64,000 bases of DNA from RPQJ01 sp963762315 (GCA_963762315.1 CAVXKO010000007.1:1-64000), one strand, 5' to 3'. Shown: positions 8,349 through 17,955, counted from the first letter of the stretch. A program made the numbers and translations. The notes: generated by a model from the sequence alone, not told the origin.

Positions 8349-9197
8349 GTGAAGATCACCACGCTCGTCGACAATCGCCCGAGCCCCGACGACCGCGAGC
8401 TCACCGCCGAATGGGGCCTGTCGCTGTGCGTCGAGCTGAACGGCCGACACATCCTCGTCGACATGGGCGCCTCGGACGCCTTTGCCCGCAACGCAGAGCA
8501 CCTGTCGATCGACATTGCGTCAGTGGACGTGGCGATCCTGTCCCACCACCACTACGACCACGGTGGCGGGCTGCGCCGCTTCCTCGAGCTGAACGACCAC
8601 GCGCCGATCTACCTCGGCGCCGCCCCGGACGGTGACCCCACCGTCAAGCTGCTCGGCTTCATCAGGAAATACGTCGGCCTCGACCGGGCGCTGCTCTCGC
8701 AGCACGCGCACCGCTTCCGCGTCGTGCACGAACGCACCGAAGTGCTGCCGGGCGTCTTCGTGCTGCCACATATCGGCGGCCATCACGCCCGCCCGGCGGG
8801 CAACAGGCACCTCTACCTGAAGCGGGGCGACGGCCTCGTTCCGGACGACTTCCGCCACGAGATCGTGGTGGCGATCCGCGAGCGCGATGCACTGGTCGTG
8901 CTGACGGCCTGCTCCCACAACGGGCTGCTGAACATGGTCGAAACCGCATCCGCGGAATTCCCCGGCGTCCCCGTCAAAGCAGTCGTCGGCGGCTTTCACC
9001 TCGCGAAAATCCCGCCGTTCCACGGCATGTCCGAGACCGAACGCGCCGTGACTGACATCGGCCGGTCCGTGCTCGCCGCCGGCATCGAAACGACCTGGAC
9101 CGGCCACTGCACCGGCAAGGCCGCCTTCGAAGTGCTGCGCACCGCCATGGGTGAGCGCATACGGGAGATCCACACCGGCAGCCGGATTGCCCTCTAG
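8349..9197 (+). CDS. Metallo-beta-lactamase-fold hydrolase
   Basis: 282 residues from a GTG start at 8349, with GGAG six bases upstream. The metal motif is SHHHYDHGGG at residues 65-74 (HxHxDH with a leading Ser). Further ligands are plausible at HIGGHH (near 140), ACSHNG (near 195), GGFH (near 218) and WTGHCTG (near 258). This matches the MBL-fold group containing 7,8-dihydropterin-6-yl-methyl-4-(beta-D-ribofuranosyl)aminobenzene 5'-phosphate synthase-like proteins and archaeal/bacterial TmoA-type hydrolases. The substrate is unknown and there is no signal peptide. The 8060-8348 interval upstream has no other recognisable gene. Confidence 0.85.
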   Translation: MKITTLVDNRPSPDDRELTAEWGLSLCVELNGRHILVDMGASDAFARNAEHLSIDIASVDVAILSHHHYDHGGGLRRFLELNDHAPIYLGAAPDGDPTVKLLGFIRKYVGLDRALLSQHAHRFRVVHERTEVLPGVFVLPHIGGHHARPAGNRHLYLKRGDGLVPDDFRHEIVVAIRERDALVVLTACSHNGLLNMVETASAEFPGVPVKAVVGGFHLAKIPPFHGMSETERAVTDIGRSVLAAGIETTWTGHCTGKAAFEVLRTAMGERIREIHTGSRIAL

Positions 9198-9319
9198 GCC
9201 ACTCGACACCCTGCCCAATTGCCTCGCATGAGGCGCCAGCAAGCTGCCTCCTCGTCCGCCGCCTGGGTCGGGACTGAATTTCCTGCCATGATCACGACAC
9301 GAGTTTCAGGAGACCCTCG

Positions 9320-10489
9320 ATGCGACAGCTGGCATTCGCGGCACTGGCCTTGATTGCGACGTCGACGGTAGCAGCGGACGACGCGCTGCCGCCTCATGAG
9401 GCACTGAACAGCATCCTCTTCTGGACGCCGGCACAGCAGGAGTCCGGCTACCGCACCATCGAGAACATCTTTCCGACCCGGGTGATCAAGGCGGGCGCCC
9501 ACGCCTTTCCACTGCCGAGTGCGAGCGCTGCGTTCGACGTGCGCTACGACTTCAAGGGCGCCGAGTGGACGACCGACACCTTCATGAAGGTGAACCGGCT
9601 CGCAGGCCTGCTCATCATCAAGGACGGCCGGATCGTGCTGGAGCGCTACGGCCTCGGGCGGACGGCGCAGGACCGCTGGACGTCGTTCTCGGTCGGCAAG
9701 TCGGTGACCTCGACGCTGGTCGGCGCCGCCATCAAGGACGGCTACATCAAGAGCCTCGACGCGCCGGTGACGGACTACCTCCCGGGCCTGAAGGGCAGTG
9801 CCTATGAAGGCGTCACGATTCGCCACCTGCTGACCATGACGAGCGGCGTGAAGTGGAACGAGGACTACCAGGACCCGAAATCCGACGTGGCGCAATTTGC
9901 GCTCGGCCAGCCGGGCCCGGACGGCGAGAACCCGATCGTCGCCTACATGGCGAAACTGCCGCGCGAGGCCGCGCCGGGCACGACGTTCGTCTACAAGACC
10001 GGCGAGAGCGACCTGATCGGTGTGCTGCTGGCGCGCGCCACGAAGATGCACCCTGCGGACTACCTCTCGCAGAAGATCTGGTCGACGTTCGGCATGGAGC
10101 GCGACGCCATCTGGATGCTCGATCGCGCCGGCGAGGAGCTGGGCGGCTGCTGCATCTCGATGGCCTTGCGCGACTATGGACGCTTTGGACTCTTCATCCT
10201 GAACGGCGCCGTTGCGGATGGCGCGCAGGTCCTGCCGGCGGACTTCCTCGCGCAAGCAACCAAGTCGCAGGTCAAGAGCGACTTTGGCAACTACGGGTAC
10301 GGCTTCCAGTGGTGGATCCATCCGGACGGTGCGTACAAAGCGAGCGGCATCTTCGGTCAATCGATCTACATCGATCCGTCGGAAAGACTGATTATCGTCA
10401 CCAACAGCGCCTGGGCGCATGCGTACGAACCGGAGCTGTACGCCTCCCACGACGCCTACGTGGATGCGGTGGTAAAGGCGCTGCACTAG
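9320..10489 (+). CDS. Secreted serine hydrolase, class C beta-lactamase/esterase family
   Basis: 389 residues with a signal peptide (MRQLAFAALALIATSTVAAD) and an AGGAG box 8 bp before the ATG. The SxxK catalytic tetrad is SVGK at residues 124-127. The second motif is a Tyr at 225 (YKTGES, an atypical YxN position), followed by a C-terminal GYGFQWW...ASGIFGQSIYI segment where the KTG-like motif would lie. The family includes AmpC-like beta-lactamases, esterases (EstB) and 6-aminohexanoate-dimer hydrolase; the sequence most resembles the last two. It is probably a periplasmic esterase or amidase rather than a true beta-lactamase. Confidence 0.85.
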   Translation: MRQLAFAALALIATSTVAADDALPPHEALNSILFWTPAQQESGYRTIENIFPTRVIKAGAHAFPLPSASAAFDVRYDFKGAEWTTDTFMKVNRLAGLLIIKDGRIVLERYGLGRTAQDRWTSFSVGKSVTSTLVGAAIKDGYIKSLDAPVTDYLPGLKGSAYEGVTIRHLLTMTSGVKWNEDYQDPKSDVAQFALGQPGPDGENPIVAYMAKLPREAAPGTTFVYKTGESDLIGVLLARATKMHPADYLSQKIWSTFGMERDAIWMLDRAGEELGGCCISMALRDYGRFGLFILNGAVADGAQVLPADFLAQATKSQVKSDFGNYGYGFQWWIHPDGAYKASGIFGQSIYIDPSERLIIVTNSAWAHAYEPELYASHDAYVDAVVKALH

Positions 10490-10550
10490 CAGGCTGTTGA
10501 AGAACAGGCTGTGTCCGGGCCCGCGCACGGCAGGCATGCTCGGGTGCCGA

Positions 10551-12482
10551 TCAGTGGTTCCGGATTCCGTACACCAGCAGCATGTTGCCGGGCATCTGGC
10601 CAAACATGCCGTAGCCGGAAGGGATGAACAGCTGATCGCCATTCACGACGGCGCCACCGACATCGATCGCCCCGCCGTGACCGTCCACGAGATTGCTGCC
10701 ACGGTAGGTCAGGTTGGTGTCGATGATGCGCAGCACCTTGCCGTTTCTGGCATCGATCAGCCGCAGCTTGCCGTCCAGTGCTCCGGCATAGACGATGTCG
10801 TTCGCCAGCACCACCGCCGCCGACTGCCCGTAGTAGTAGCTGCAGGCCGGCCAGGACGGCCGGTTTGTCTTGCCGGACTGCATCTCGGCGAGGCCCACTT
10901 TGGGTACGTCCTCCGGGTCGATGACACAGCCGCGTTCGACCGGCATTGACCAGAGCATCCGGCCTTCCTTGACCGACAGCGAATACACACCGGGCCTGGC
11001 AACGTAGCCAGGGGTTCGCCGTTCGGGATCGGCAATCGGCACGATCAACTGGCGGCCGTCAGTGGCCATGCCATGGTGCACACCGCCATTGCTGGTGCCC
11101 TGGCCGATGCGCTGATGCCAGACCACCGCGCCCTGCCTGTCGGGATCGAGCGCATACACGTCACCGGACTTCTGCCCGGCCAGCAGCAGGTCGCCGGCGC
11201 CGCGCTCGACCAGAATCACGGCGGCGCCGAAGTCGAAGTCGGGACCATTTTCCTTCGGGCAGTTGGGCCCTTGCATCAGGCATGAAGCGTTCCACGCGTC
11301 GTTCGCCAGCGCCTGGAACACCCAGCGTTTCTCGCCGCTCTTGAGGTCGAGCGCGATGATGGCGTCGCTGGTCTCGGTCGCCGGCGACGAATAATTCTCG
11401 CCGGTCCCGAAGTAGAGCAGGCCGCGTTTCACATCGACCAGTGGCGTGTTCCACACCGGAGCGCCGGACGGTCCCCAGAGCTGCACACCGGCGCTGCTGA
11501 TCCCGGTCTTCATGGCCTGCGCCGTCGTACCAAAGCGCCAGACGTCCCTGCCGGTCAATGCATCGAGTGCAACGATGCCACCGTGCGATCGGCAGCACTC
11601 GTGCGTGGGCAGGCCCGCGGCGGCCGTTTCAAAGGACGACATCGGTACGTAGACCCGCTCGCTGCCGTAGGCCAGCGAGCCGCTGATCACCGAGGTCGGG
11701 AACGTCTTCACCCGCACCCGCCAGCGCTGCTTGCCGGTGGTCGCATCCACCGCATAGACCATGCCCATTTCGTCGGCCAGGAACAGCGTGTTGACGCCAT
11801 CGCTCGTCGCGGCCAGTGTCAAGGCGGTGCGAACCGGCGCTTCCGCATTGAACGCCCAGCGCACGCAGCCTGTCGCGCGATCGAGTGCCAGCAGATGGGT
11901 CCCCTGGCTGCCGAGAAACACCGTGTCACCCGCCACCACGGGTTGCGAGCGCATGGTCGTCACGGCGGGCAGCGCGATGGACCATTGCAGTTCGAGCTTG
12001 TCGACATTGCTGCGGTCGATGCGCGCGCCGCGCACGTGCCGTGCGTTGTCACGGCCGAGACCCCAGTTCTCGGCTCCGGTGAGCTTGACCGGTGTCTCAC
12101 GCGTGCAGGACCGGTCGGCGATCCATTGGTCGCGCTTGGCATCCTCGGCCGCCGCCAGCCATTTGGAAATGCGTTGTCGCTGCTCGGGCGTCAGCGCGGC
12201 CGCTTGCGGCTGCATGCGGCCGAATTCGAGCGCCATGAGGATGCGCGCGGCCGGCAACTGCCGGAGGGTGTCGACCGGGGGTGCCTTCGTTTCCGGCACT
12301 TCGTGACAGATCGCGCAGGTGACCCTGAACAGCTCGGCGGTATCGTCGGGCGCTTTGCTGTCTGCGCGCACCGCCGTGGCCTGCAACGCCAGGGATGCGA
12401 CGGTGGGACCGACCAGAGCAAGGATCCGGCCGCCGACTCGCGTGCGCTTCCCGGGCTGAGTGGCCTCGATGGTCGGATGCAT
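10551..12482 (-). CDS. Exported c-type haem + PQQ-like beta-propeller protein
   Basis: 643 residues from the ATG at 12480-12482. An N-terminal export signal (residues ~18-40) precedes a haem c site CAICH (56-60). A small cytochrome-like helix set follows, then repeated propeller blades (VFLGSQGTHLLALDRATG, VYAVDATTGKQRW, GIVALDALTGRDVW, GVYSLSVKEGRMLW, VYAGALDGKLRLIDARNGKVL). The architecture resembles polyvinyl-alcohol dehydrogenase and other quinohaemoproteins, though bound PQQ cannot be confirmed. It is transcribed divergently from another haem/propeller gene (12696-14468) across a 213-bp shared control region, suggesting a joint periplasmic oxidation function. Confidence 0.8.
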   Translation of the reverse strand: MHPTIEATQPGKRTRVGGRILALVGPTVASLALQATAVRADSKAPDDTAELFRVTCAICHEVPETKAPPVDTLRQLPAARILMALEFGRMQPQAAALTPEQRQRISKWLAAAEDAKRDQWIADRSCTRETPVKLTGAENWGLGRDNARHVRGARIDRSNVDKLELQWSIALPAVTTMRSQPVVAGDTVFLGSQGTHLLALDRATGCVRWAFNAEAPVRTALTLAATSDGVNTLFLADEMGMVYAVDATTGKQRWRVRVKTFPTSVISGSLAYGSERVYVPMSSFETAAAGLPTHECCRSHGGIVALDALTGRDVWRFGTTAQAMKTGISSAGVQLWGPSGAPVWNTPLVDVKRGLLYFGTGENYSSPATETSDAIIALDLKSGEKRWVFQALANDAWNASCLMQGPNCPKENGPDFDFGAAVILVERGAGDLLLAGQKSGDVYALDPDRQGAVVWHQRIGQGTSNGGVHHGMATDGRQLIVPIADPERRTPGYVARPGVYSLSVKEGRMLWSMPVERGCVIDPEDVPKVGLAEMQSGKTNRPSWPACSYYYGQSAAVVLANDIVYAGALDGKLRLIDARNGKVLRIIDTNLTYRGSNLVDGHGGAIDVGGAVVNGDQLFIPSGYGMFGQMPGNMLLVYGIRNH

Positions 12483-12695
12483 GGTCGATCCCGTATTGTT
12501 GTCGGAGGAAGCGTGCAGTCCTCGGCACTGATACCCGAATACCCTGCGGTCGGCAACTGAGAACTCCTCACAGAGCAGGAACCGGCTGGCCGCGCGACGG
12601 TGCCGGCATCGTTCGCTTGCGCGGCGCTGGACGATCGGGCCTACTCGGATTTTCCGCGGCCCTGTGAGCAGCGCGTTACGCCAGGTGAATCCAGC

Positions 12696-14468
12696 ATGTG
12701 CCGAATCGCTGTAATCATTGCGGCCTGGCTGTTCGCGAGCGTGGCGCAAGCGGCCACCGTCACCGTCAAAGACGAAGCCGGCGGGGCGCTCGCGACGGTC
12801 ATGGTCACGCAGACTGTGACGGATGCCCGCAAGCTCGACACGGCCGACGGCGGGTACGCCACACCCGGCAAGGCGCAGCTTGTCGACGTCGAGGTCACCC
12901 GGTTCACGGATTCGGCCGGCATGGCGATCCTGCCGGACCGCGCCGCTGCGCTGACCTATCGGCTGCGCAAGCCTGGTTTTCGCGACGCGGTGGTCTCGAC
13001 GACGCAGCCCGGCGAGGCGCCGCCCGTCGTCGTACTGGTGCGCGAGACCGATCCATTTGCGCTGGCCGCCGCCAGGCCCGCCAACGCCTGGCTCGGCGCA
13101 CTCGACATCGGCGACGCCGCCACCAAGCGGCACTTCATGCTCCAGTGCGCGTTCTGTCACCAGCAAGGCAATGAATTCATTCGCATGGAGCGCACGCCGC
13201 AGCTCTGGGCCGACGTCATCTACCGCATGATCGGCTACGGGTCACGGCTCTCGAGTGACGACCAGAAGGCGCTGCCAGCCCGGCTGGCGAGCGGTTATCG
13301 CAAGCTGCGTGAAAATCCGGCTCTGGTGCCGGACGTGGCGCCCTGGTCGACCGAGTTGTCATCGGCCACGATCAGCGAGTGGCCGATCGGCGACCTGATG
13401 TCCCAGACGCACGACATGCTGGTTGCGGCCAACGGCCTGGTCTACGTCGCCGACAACATCCAGGACCGCCTGTACGAGACGAATCCGCGGACCAGCGAGA
13501 TCACCGTCTACAGGATCCCGCATCGGCCCGGCGACGTGCCGGGCGGCTTGCTGGCACGACGATTGCAGACCTTTCCGCGCCACGACAGCACGTCGAACGC
13601 GCATTCGCTGGCGGAATCACCCCGGGACGGTCACATCTTCATCACGCCGTCGGCACAGCGACGGATCATCGAGTTCGATCCGGCCAACAAGGCGTTCAAG
13701 CTGCACGAGATCGGCGGCGGTTTCTATCCGCACACGATCCGCGTGGATGCGAAGGATCGCGTCTGGTTCACGCTGGCTTTGTCGAACCAGGTGGGCATGC
13801 TCGATCGCTCGACCGGCAAATTCAAGCTGTACGACCTGCCGACCCGCGGATTTCGCGAATGGCTGAACGTCCGGCTCATCGGCGTGCTGTTCCGCCTGAT
13901 CAACTGGGGCATCCCGCTGGCACATTGGCTGCCGGTGGATCGTGCCGCGACCGGGACCCCCATGCCCTACGGCATCGAGGTCACGCCGGATGGCAAGATC
14001 TGGTTTGCCCGCCTGCATACCAACGAGATCGGCGTGATCGATCCGGACAGCGGCGAGATCCGCATGGTCGCGACGCCCTTCCAGGGGCCGCGGCGCCTGC
14101 GCAGCGATGCGGCGGGCAATCTCTGGATTACCGCGTTCCCGGAATCGGCAATCGCCCGCTACGTGCCATCCACCGGCGTGTTCACGCGCTTCGACCTGCC
14201 CGTGCTGCCGAAGGGTAGCGACACCCCGTATTCACTCAACGTCGATCGGGCGCGCGGCATCGTCTGGGTGACCGGCAACCAGTCCGACTCGCTCTACACC
14301 TACACGATTGCGACCCGCACGTGGCGCGTCTATCCGCTGCCGCGCCGGGTGTCTTTCACGCGGGATGTCGAGTTTGCGCCGGACGGTTCCGCCTACACCG
14401 CCCTCTCGAACTTCCCGAGCTGGCACGTCGAAACCATGCAGCCCACGCTGATCCACGTGCAACCCTGA
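12696..14468 (+). CDS. Exported haem c + streptogramin-lyase-like beta-propeller protein
   Basis: 590 residues from the ATG at 12696. A signal peptide (MCRIAVIIAAWLFASVAQAA) is followed by a carboxypeptidase-regulatory-like beta domain (VTVKDEAGGALATVMVTQ) and a haem motif CAFCH near residue 149. The C-terminal half is a Vgb/SMP-30-type propeller with repeats such as NGLVYVADNIQDRLYE, RVWFTLALSNQVGMLD, KIWFARLHTNEIGVID and NLWITAFPESAIARY. Vgb-like propellers in exported haem proteins are usually dehydrogenase or electron-transfer components, not antibiotic lyases. It is divergent from 10551-12482. Confidence 0.8.
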   Translation: MCRIAVIIAAWLFASVAQAATVTVKDEAGGALATVMVTQTVTDARKLDTADGGYATPGKAQLVDVEVTRFTDSAGMAILPDRAAALTYRLRKPGFRDAVVSTTQPGEAPPVVVLVRETDPFALAAARPANAWLGALDIGDAATKRHFMLQCAFCHQQGNEFIRMERTPQLWADVIYRMIGYGSRLSSDDQKALPARLASGYRKLRENPALVPDVAPWSTELSSATISEWPIGDLMSQTHDMLVAANGLVYVADNIQDRLYETNPRTSEITVYRIPHRPGDVPGGLLARRLQTFPRHDSTSNAHSLAESPRDGHIFITPSAQRRIIEFDPANKAFKLHEIGGGFYPHTIRVDAKDRVWFTLALSNQVGMLDRSTGKFKLYDLPTRGFREWLNVRLIGVLFRLINWGIPLAHWLPVDRAATGTPMPYGIEVTPDGKIWFARLHTNEIGVIDPDSGEIRMVATPFQGPRRLRSDAAGNLWITAFPESAIARYVPSTGVFTRFDLPVLPKGSDTPYSLNVDRARGIVWVTGNQSDSLYTYTIATRTWRVYPLPRRVSFTRDVEFAPDGSAYTALSNFPSWHVETMQPTLIHVQP

Positions 14469-14549
14469 GCGCCAACCGCCGGCGGTCCGCCACCCGGCAC
14501 CGATCACCCGGACCTTCTTGTCGATCGCCTGTTTGCTCCCGTCAGCAAT

Positions 14550-15179
14550 TCACCCCCGCACCCGCCGCCACAGGCTCACCGCGTACGCCACGCAGCTGAG
14601 CCCCGCGACTGCAGCCGTCGGCTCGAGCATGGTTGAAACAATCAGTCCCCACATCGCCACACCGCCGATGTACACACCCATGGCCAGCGATTCCGCAGCG
14701 ACGCGGCGGAGCCGTCGTCGCGACCTGAGGCCCCACCCGAGAAGCGGGATCCAGACCAGGATCGTTGCCAGCAGATCGATGGCATCGCGGTCGCTTCCGC
14801 CCCGGTCACCGATCAGCGAGCGAACTCCAAGGGCGACTACCGCCAGACACCCGATCGCCACGAGCGCGGCACTCGCCAGCAGAACGCTTCGCTCCCACCG
14901 TGAGAGGGGCCGTCCCAGGCAACGCGACAACTGCGCGTAAGAGACGAGCGGCGCCAGAAAGAACGCCAGCGCCGCGGTCGGCATGGTGATGTCGAGGTAG
15001 ACTTCCAGTGCACGCGAGCTCTCGGTGTTCCAGGATCCGCTCGCCGCCAGCTCGGGCATGGCCCGCCACGGCGAAAGCTGCGCGGCAAACGGCACAAAGA
15101 TCGCGACAACCCCGGCCAGCCCCAGCACCAGGATCGCCCACTCGATCCGAAGATCGGTTCTGCTCTGGTCGCGGTCCAT
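14550..15179 (-). CDS. Hypothetical integral membrane protein
   Basis: 209 residues from the ATG at 15177-15179 (MDRDQSRTDLRIEWAILVLG). Five or six hydrophobic helices are visible (WAILVLGLAGVVAIFVPF; TAALAFFLAPLVSYA; VLLASAALVAIGCLAVVAL; ATILVWIPLLGWGL; LAMGVYIGGVAMWGLIV). I recognise no family motif. It is an isolated transcription unit, convergent with the propeller gene to its left. The function is unknown. Confidence 0.6.
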   Translation of the reverse strand: MDRDQSRTDLRIEWAILVLGLAGVVAIFVPFAAQLSPWRAMPELAASGSWNTESSRALEVYLDITMPTAALAFFLAPLVSYAQLSRCLGRPLSRWERSVLLASAALVAIGCLAVVALGVRSLIGDRGGSDRDAIDLLATILVWIPLLGWGLRSRRRLRRVAAESLAMGVYIGGVAMWGLIVSTMLEPTAAVAGLSCVAYAVSLWRRVRG

Positions 15180-15390
15180 CACGCACCGTTCCTTGCGGAC
15201 AAACCCCCGCTCATCGACCGGCGCCACGCCAAGCGCACTCCGCCGCAACAGGCAAGACCGTGCTTCGGAAACACCGGCCTGCACTAACGCTACGCCCGCG
15301 CCGAGGCCCGGGCATCGGGAATTGTCGCTGACATCCTCCGCACTCGGTCACCGTGACCTCGCCGGCCCGCTACCCCGCCTTCACGATTGA

Positions 15391-15520
15391 CGCCCGCTGT
15401 CGCCAAACGCAAACACTCCGGCCACTGGCACGACTTGGCCGCCTCCCGATAATCTCCTCGTCGCACGACACGACACGGGGTTGCAGTCCGCAACACCGGA
15501 CGAGCGCATGGAACACCGAT
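15391..15520 (+). repeat. Conserved leader upstream of small MSWADKV ORF, copy 1
   Basis: About 130 bp match 44694-44830: CTGTCGCCAAAC, AAACACTC, a GATAAT box (15448-15453), then an inverted repeat GTTGC-AGTCC-GCAAC (15480-15494) and CACCGATGAGCTGG at the ORF start. A CTGGCA hexamer lies 17 bp before GATAAT. A shorter match without the ORF is seen near 62511-62546. Confidence 0.6.
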
Positions 15521-15722
15521 GAGCTGGGCCGACAAAGTCAAAGCGACCGCACTCGCCGCACTGGCCGAGCGCACCGCGTCGGCCGGTCACATCCCTGCCG
15601 ACGCGTCGACGGACTGGAATTGTCCTGACGTCTGGCTGACGCGCATCAAGCAACCCCGCAACCTCGCCGAGCACGACCATGGCAAGCTTCGCCGAGGCGC
15701 CGAGCTGCCCCTGCCAGGTTAG
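15519..15722 (+). CDS. Small protein of the MSWADKV type, probably 3'-truncated
   Basis: 67 codons from the ATG at 15519. The first ~46 residues (MSWADKV..TALAALAERTAS...WLTRI) match the 75-residue ORF at 44829-45056, and the 130-bp leader is shared. Beyond about position 15650 the sequence becomes a remnant of an unrelated membrane-protein gene on the other strand, so the native C terminus is probably lost. I know no family for this peptide. Conservation of both leader and N terminus suggests it is, or was, expressed. Confidence 0.45.
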   Translation: MSWADKVKATALAALAERTASAGHIPADASTDWNCPDVWLTRIKQPRNLAEHDHGKLRRGAELPLPG

Positions 15723-15815
15723 CACCGGAATCGCCACGATGCAGCCGGCGAACACGACCCACACCGCCGTGTGCACCAGTTTGATCACACGCAACGGCCC
15801 AACGCTCACCACGAG
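15650..15815 (-). pseudogene. Fragment of a small membrane-protein gene
   Basis: The minus strand encodes PLRVIKLVHTAVWVVFAG, then CIVAIPVLTWQG and VVLGEV. This is closely similar to residues ~8-53 of the intact 115-residue protein at 61613-61960. After GEV the homology stops at the junction with the MSWADKV ORF. It is a truncated duplicate. Confidence 0.7.
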
Positions 15816-15867
15816 ATCTGTCGCGTAAGCGCCGCGACGGGAACACCGAACCCTCGCAGCAGCGCTC

Positions 15868-16800
15868 TCACTTCCCCGGCTTCTCATTCACCAGCCACGC
15901 GCCATTCCCATAGATCAGCATCCCTTGCTCCTGGAATGCCCCCGGCATTTCCCGCGAGATCGTGACAGTCGCCGGGAACTTTCGCCTGAAGCCCCCAACC
16001 ACCGGGTCTTCGCCGCTCGGGAAATCGATTACGACGTAGAGCGACTCGCCGGTGACGCAGGAGAACTCTGTTTCTGCCGCGAACGAATAGCTCCATCGTG
16101 ACGGCGAAACCTCGACCCGGTGATTGCCTGGCATCACTCGAACAGGTGCCACCGCCGGAAGCCACCGCGTCAACGCATCCGGCATCGCGATGGTCGATCT
16201 GCCATCGATCGCGACCCGTGCTCCGCACCAGTCACCGAGGCAGCCAACCAATAGGCCGCAGCCATCCTCGGGCGGATGACTGAGGAGGTACTCATCGCGA
16301 CGCGCCGAAGCCACTGCGACGAAAGCTTCATCCCCGTCGCCCGACGCCGCGAAGCGGACGTCGCCGGCGTGCGCCGCGGCGGCCTCGTCCGGTGTCCCGG
16401 CATAGAGGCTTCCCCTCCTGGCGACGTCGGTGCCGTACGCGACGACTTTGCCGCTCGCGTCGTAACTCACTAGCACGTAGCCCTTGCTGCTGTCGAACAC
16501 TGCCCATACGGGAATCAGGATCACGATCATGCTCACGTTGCTGTCCGAGACACGGAATAGATCGAAGCCCCAGTACTCGCTCGAGAGCCAGGGTTTGCCC
16601 AATCCCTGCCGAACATCAGCGCGATCTGTCTGACCGAGCACGATCGGCGCCGTCTTCTGCGGCAGACTGGTCGCGATTTCGCTCTCTTGAACCTGCAGCT
16701 CGCCGCACCCACTGACACTCAACGCAAGCACCACCGTCGCTGCGATACCGAGCACGCGCGCCACGCACCGACAGACGCAGACTGAGAGAAATACCCGCAC
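15868..16800 (-). CDS. Lipoprotein of unknown function (tandem paralogue A)
   Basis: 310 residues. I choose the GTG at 16798-16800 because GGGGAG lies 8 bp upstream and the paralogue has ATG at the same codon. The lipobox is LSVSGC, followed by GELQVQES, so it should be an outer- or inner-membrane-anchored lipoprotein. The body has beta-rich segments (QTDRADVRQGLGKPW, FDLFRVSD, GYVLVSYDASGKVVAYGTD) resembling SmpA/BamE-like 'gate then Trp' starts, but no family is certain. It ends with QEQGMLIYGNGAWLV. The neighbour at 16944-17918 is a tandem paralogue sharing almost identical DNA over the signal and 5' flank. Confidence 0.7.
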   Translation of the reverse strand: MRVFLSVCVCRCVARVLGIAATVVLALSVSGCGELQVQESEIATSLPQKTAPIVLGQTDRADVRQGLGKPWLSSEYWGFDLFRVSDSNVSMIVILIPVWAVFDSSKGYVLVSYDASGKVVAYGTDVARRGSLYAGTPDEAAAAHAGDVRFAASGDGDEAFVAVASARRDEYLLSHPPEDGCGLLVGCLGDWCGARVAIDGRSTIAMPDALTRWLPAVAPVRVMPGNHRVEVSPSRWSYSFAAETEFSCVTGESLYVVIDFPSGEDPVVGGFRRKFPATVTISREMPGAFQEQGMLIYGNGAWLVNEKPGK

Positions 16801-16943
16801 AATTACTGCTCCCCGATAACAGGGGGTTCTCATCAACCTACGCCCAGCCAGGGTCACGGACATCCGGAATTGCCACCCACCGCACCGGCGCGATCAGGTC
16901 GCGAAAGACTTCAGTATCTCCAAACCCGCACTCGCACGCAGCG

Positions 16944-17918
16944 CTACGGCTCCTGCGGCACCAGCCACTGACCATCCCGCCAGATCAGCATCGGCTGCTC
17001 CCGAAACGTCTCGGGGCTCTGCGCCGACACGTCGATCGATCCGTGCACTTGTGCCTTCCAGTGCTTCCACGCCTGGCTTGCGTCACCGGACTCGATTTCG
17101 ATGGCGGCATACAGGAGATCACCGGCAGCACAGCTGAACTCCGCGGACGCCTCGAGCGTCGTCAGCACGTTCGGCGGAATCTCCAGCCGATGTCGTCCCG
17201 GCGGCAGCGTCAGCGGCGCCAGCCATGACTGCGTCAGCACCTCGATGCCGCCCGCAGGCTCCCTGCGGATACGCCGCAACACGCCCGGCAGCGCACGCGC
17301 CTCGCCACCGTCGACGACCAGGGCGTTGCTGCACTGCTCCTGCACGCACCCCACGAGCACCGTGCAGTTTTCGCCGCTTTCGAGCGTCCGCCGGTAGTCG
17401 TCACGACGCGCTGCCGAGATCAGGACCGACGGCGTGTGACTGGACGACTCCACCGCGAACCCGCGGTCGCCGACCATGAGCAGGAGGCCGTCCTCGCCCT
17501 CCATCGGGAGCCGCGACGACAGGTTCTCACCGTGCGTGACACCGCTGTTGTAGGCCGCCACGTGCCCGCTCTCGTCGTAGGAGACGAGCACGTAGCCGTG
17601 GACGTCGTCCGAGGACGCGCCAATGGGTACGACCAGCATGACTACCAGACGAGCGTCCTTGTCGGTCATGCGAAACAGGTCGAACCGCCAGTAGTCGCTG
17701 GCGATCCACGGCGCTCCCAGCAGCTGCCGCGCCGTCGCACGATCGGTCTCACCCACCACGATCGGTGCGGTCTTCTGCGGCAGGCTAGTCTCGATTTTGC
17801 TTTCTTGAACCTGCAGCTCGCCGCACCCACTGACACTCAACGCGAGCACCACCGTCGCTGCGATACCGAGCACGCGCGCCACGCCCCGACAGACACAGAC
17901 TGACGGAAGTACCCGCAT
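16944..17918 (-). CDS. Lipoprotein of unknown function (tandem paralogue B)
   Basis: 324 residues from the ATG at 17916-17918, with GGGGA upstream. The lipobox region LSVSGC and the following GELQVQESKIETSLPQKTAP are nearly identical to paralogue A, while the mature C-terminal halves have diverged strongly. A shared scaffold is visible: TDRA..RQ.LG.PW, Y..FDLFR..D, GYVLVSYD.SG.V.AY and a C-terminal REQPMLIWRDGQWLV. The duplicated 5' flank suggests both are transcribed from similar promoters. The substrate or partner is unknown. Confidence 0.7.
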   Translation of the reverse strand: MRVLPSVCVCRGVARVLGIAATVVLALSVSGCGELQVQESKIETSLPQKTAPIVVGETDRATARQLLGAPWIASDYWRFDLFRMTDKDARLVVMLVVPIGASSDDVHGYVLVSYDESGHVAAYNSGVTHGENLSSRLPMEGEDGLLLMVGDRGFAVESSSHTPSVLISAARRDDYRRTLESGENCTVLVGCVQEQCSNALVVDGGEARALPGVLRRIRREPAGGIEVLTQSWLAPLTLPPGRHRLEIPPNVLTTLEASAEFSCAAGDLLYAAIEIESGDASQAWKHWKAQVHGSIDVSAQSPETFREQPMLIWRDGQWLVPQEP

Positions 17919-17955
17919 AATTACTGTTCCCCGATGACAGGGGGTTCTCATCATC

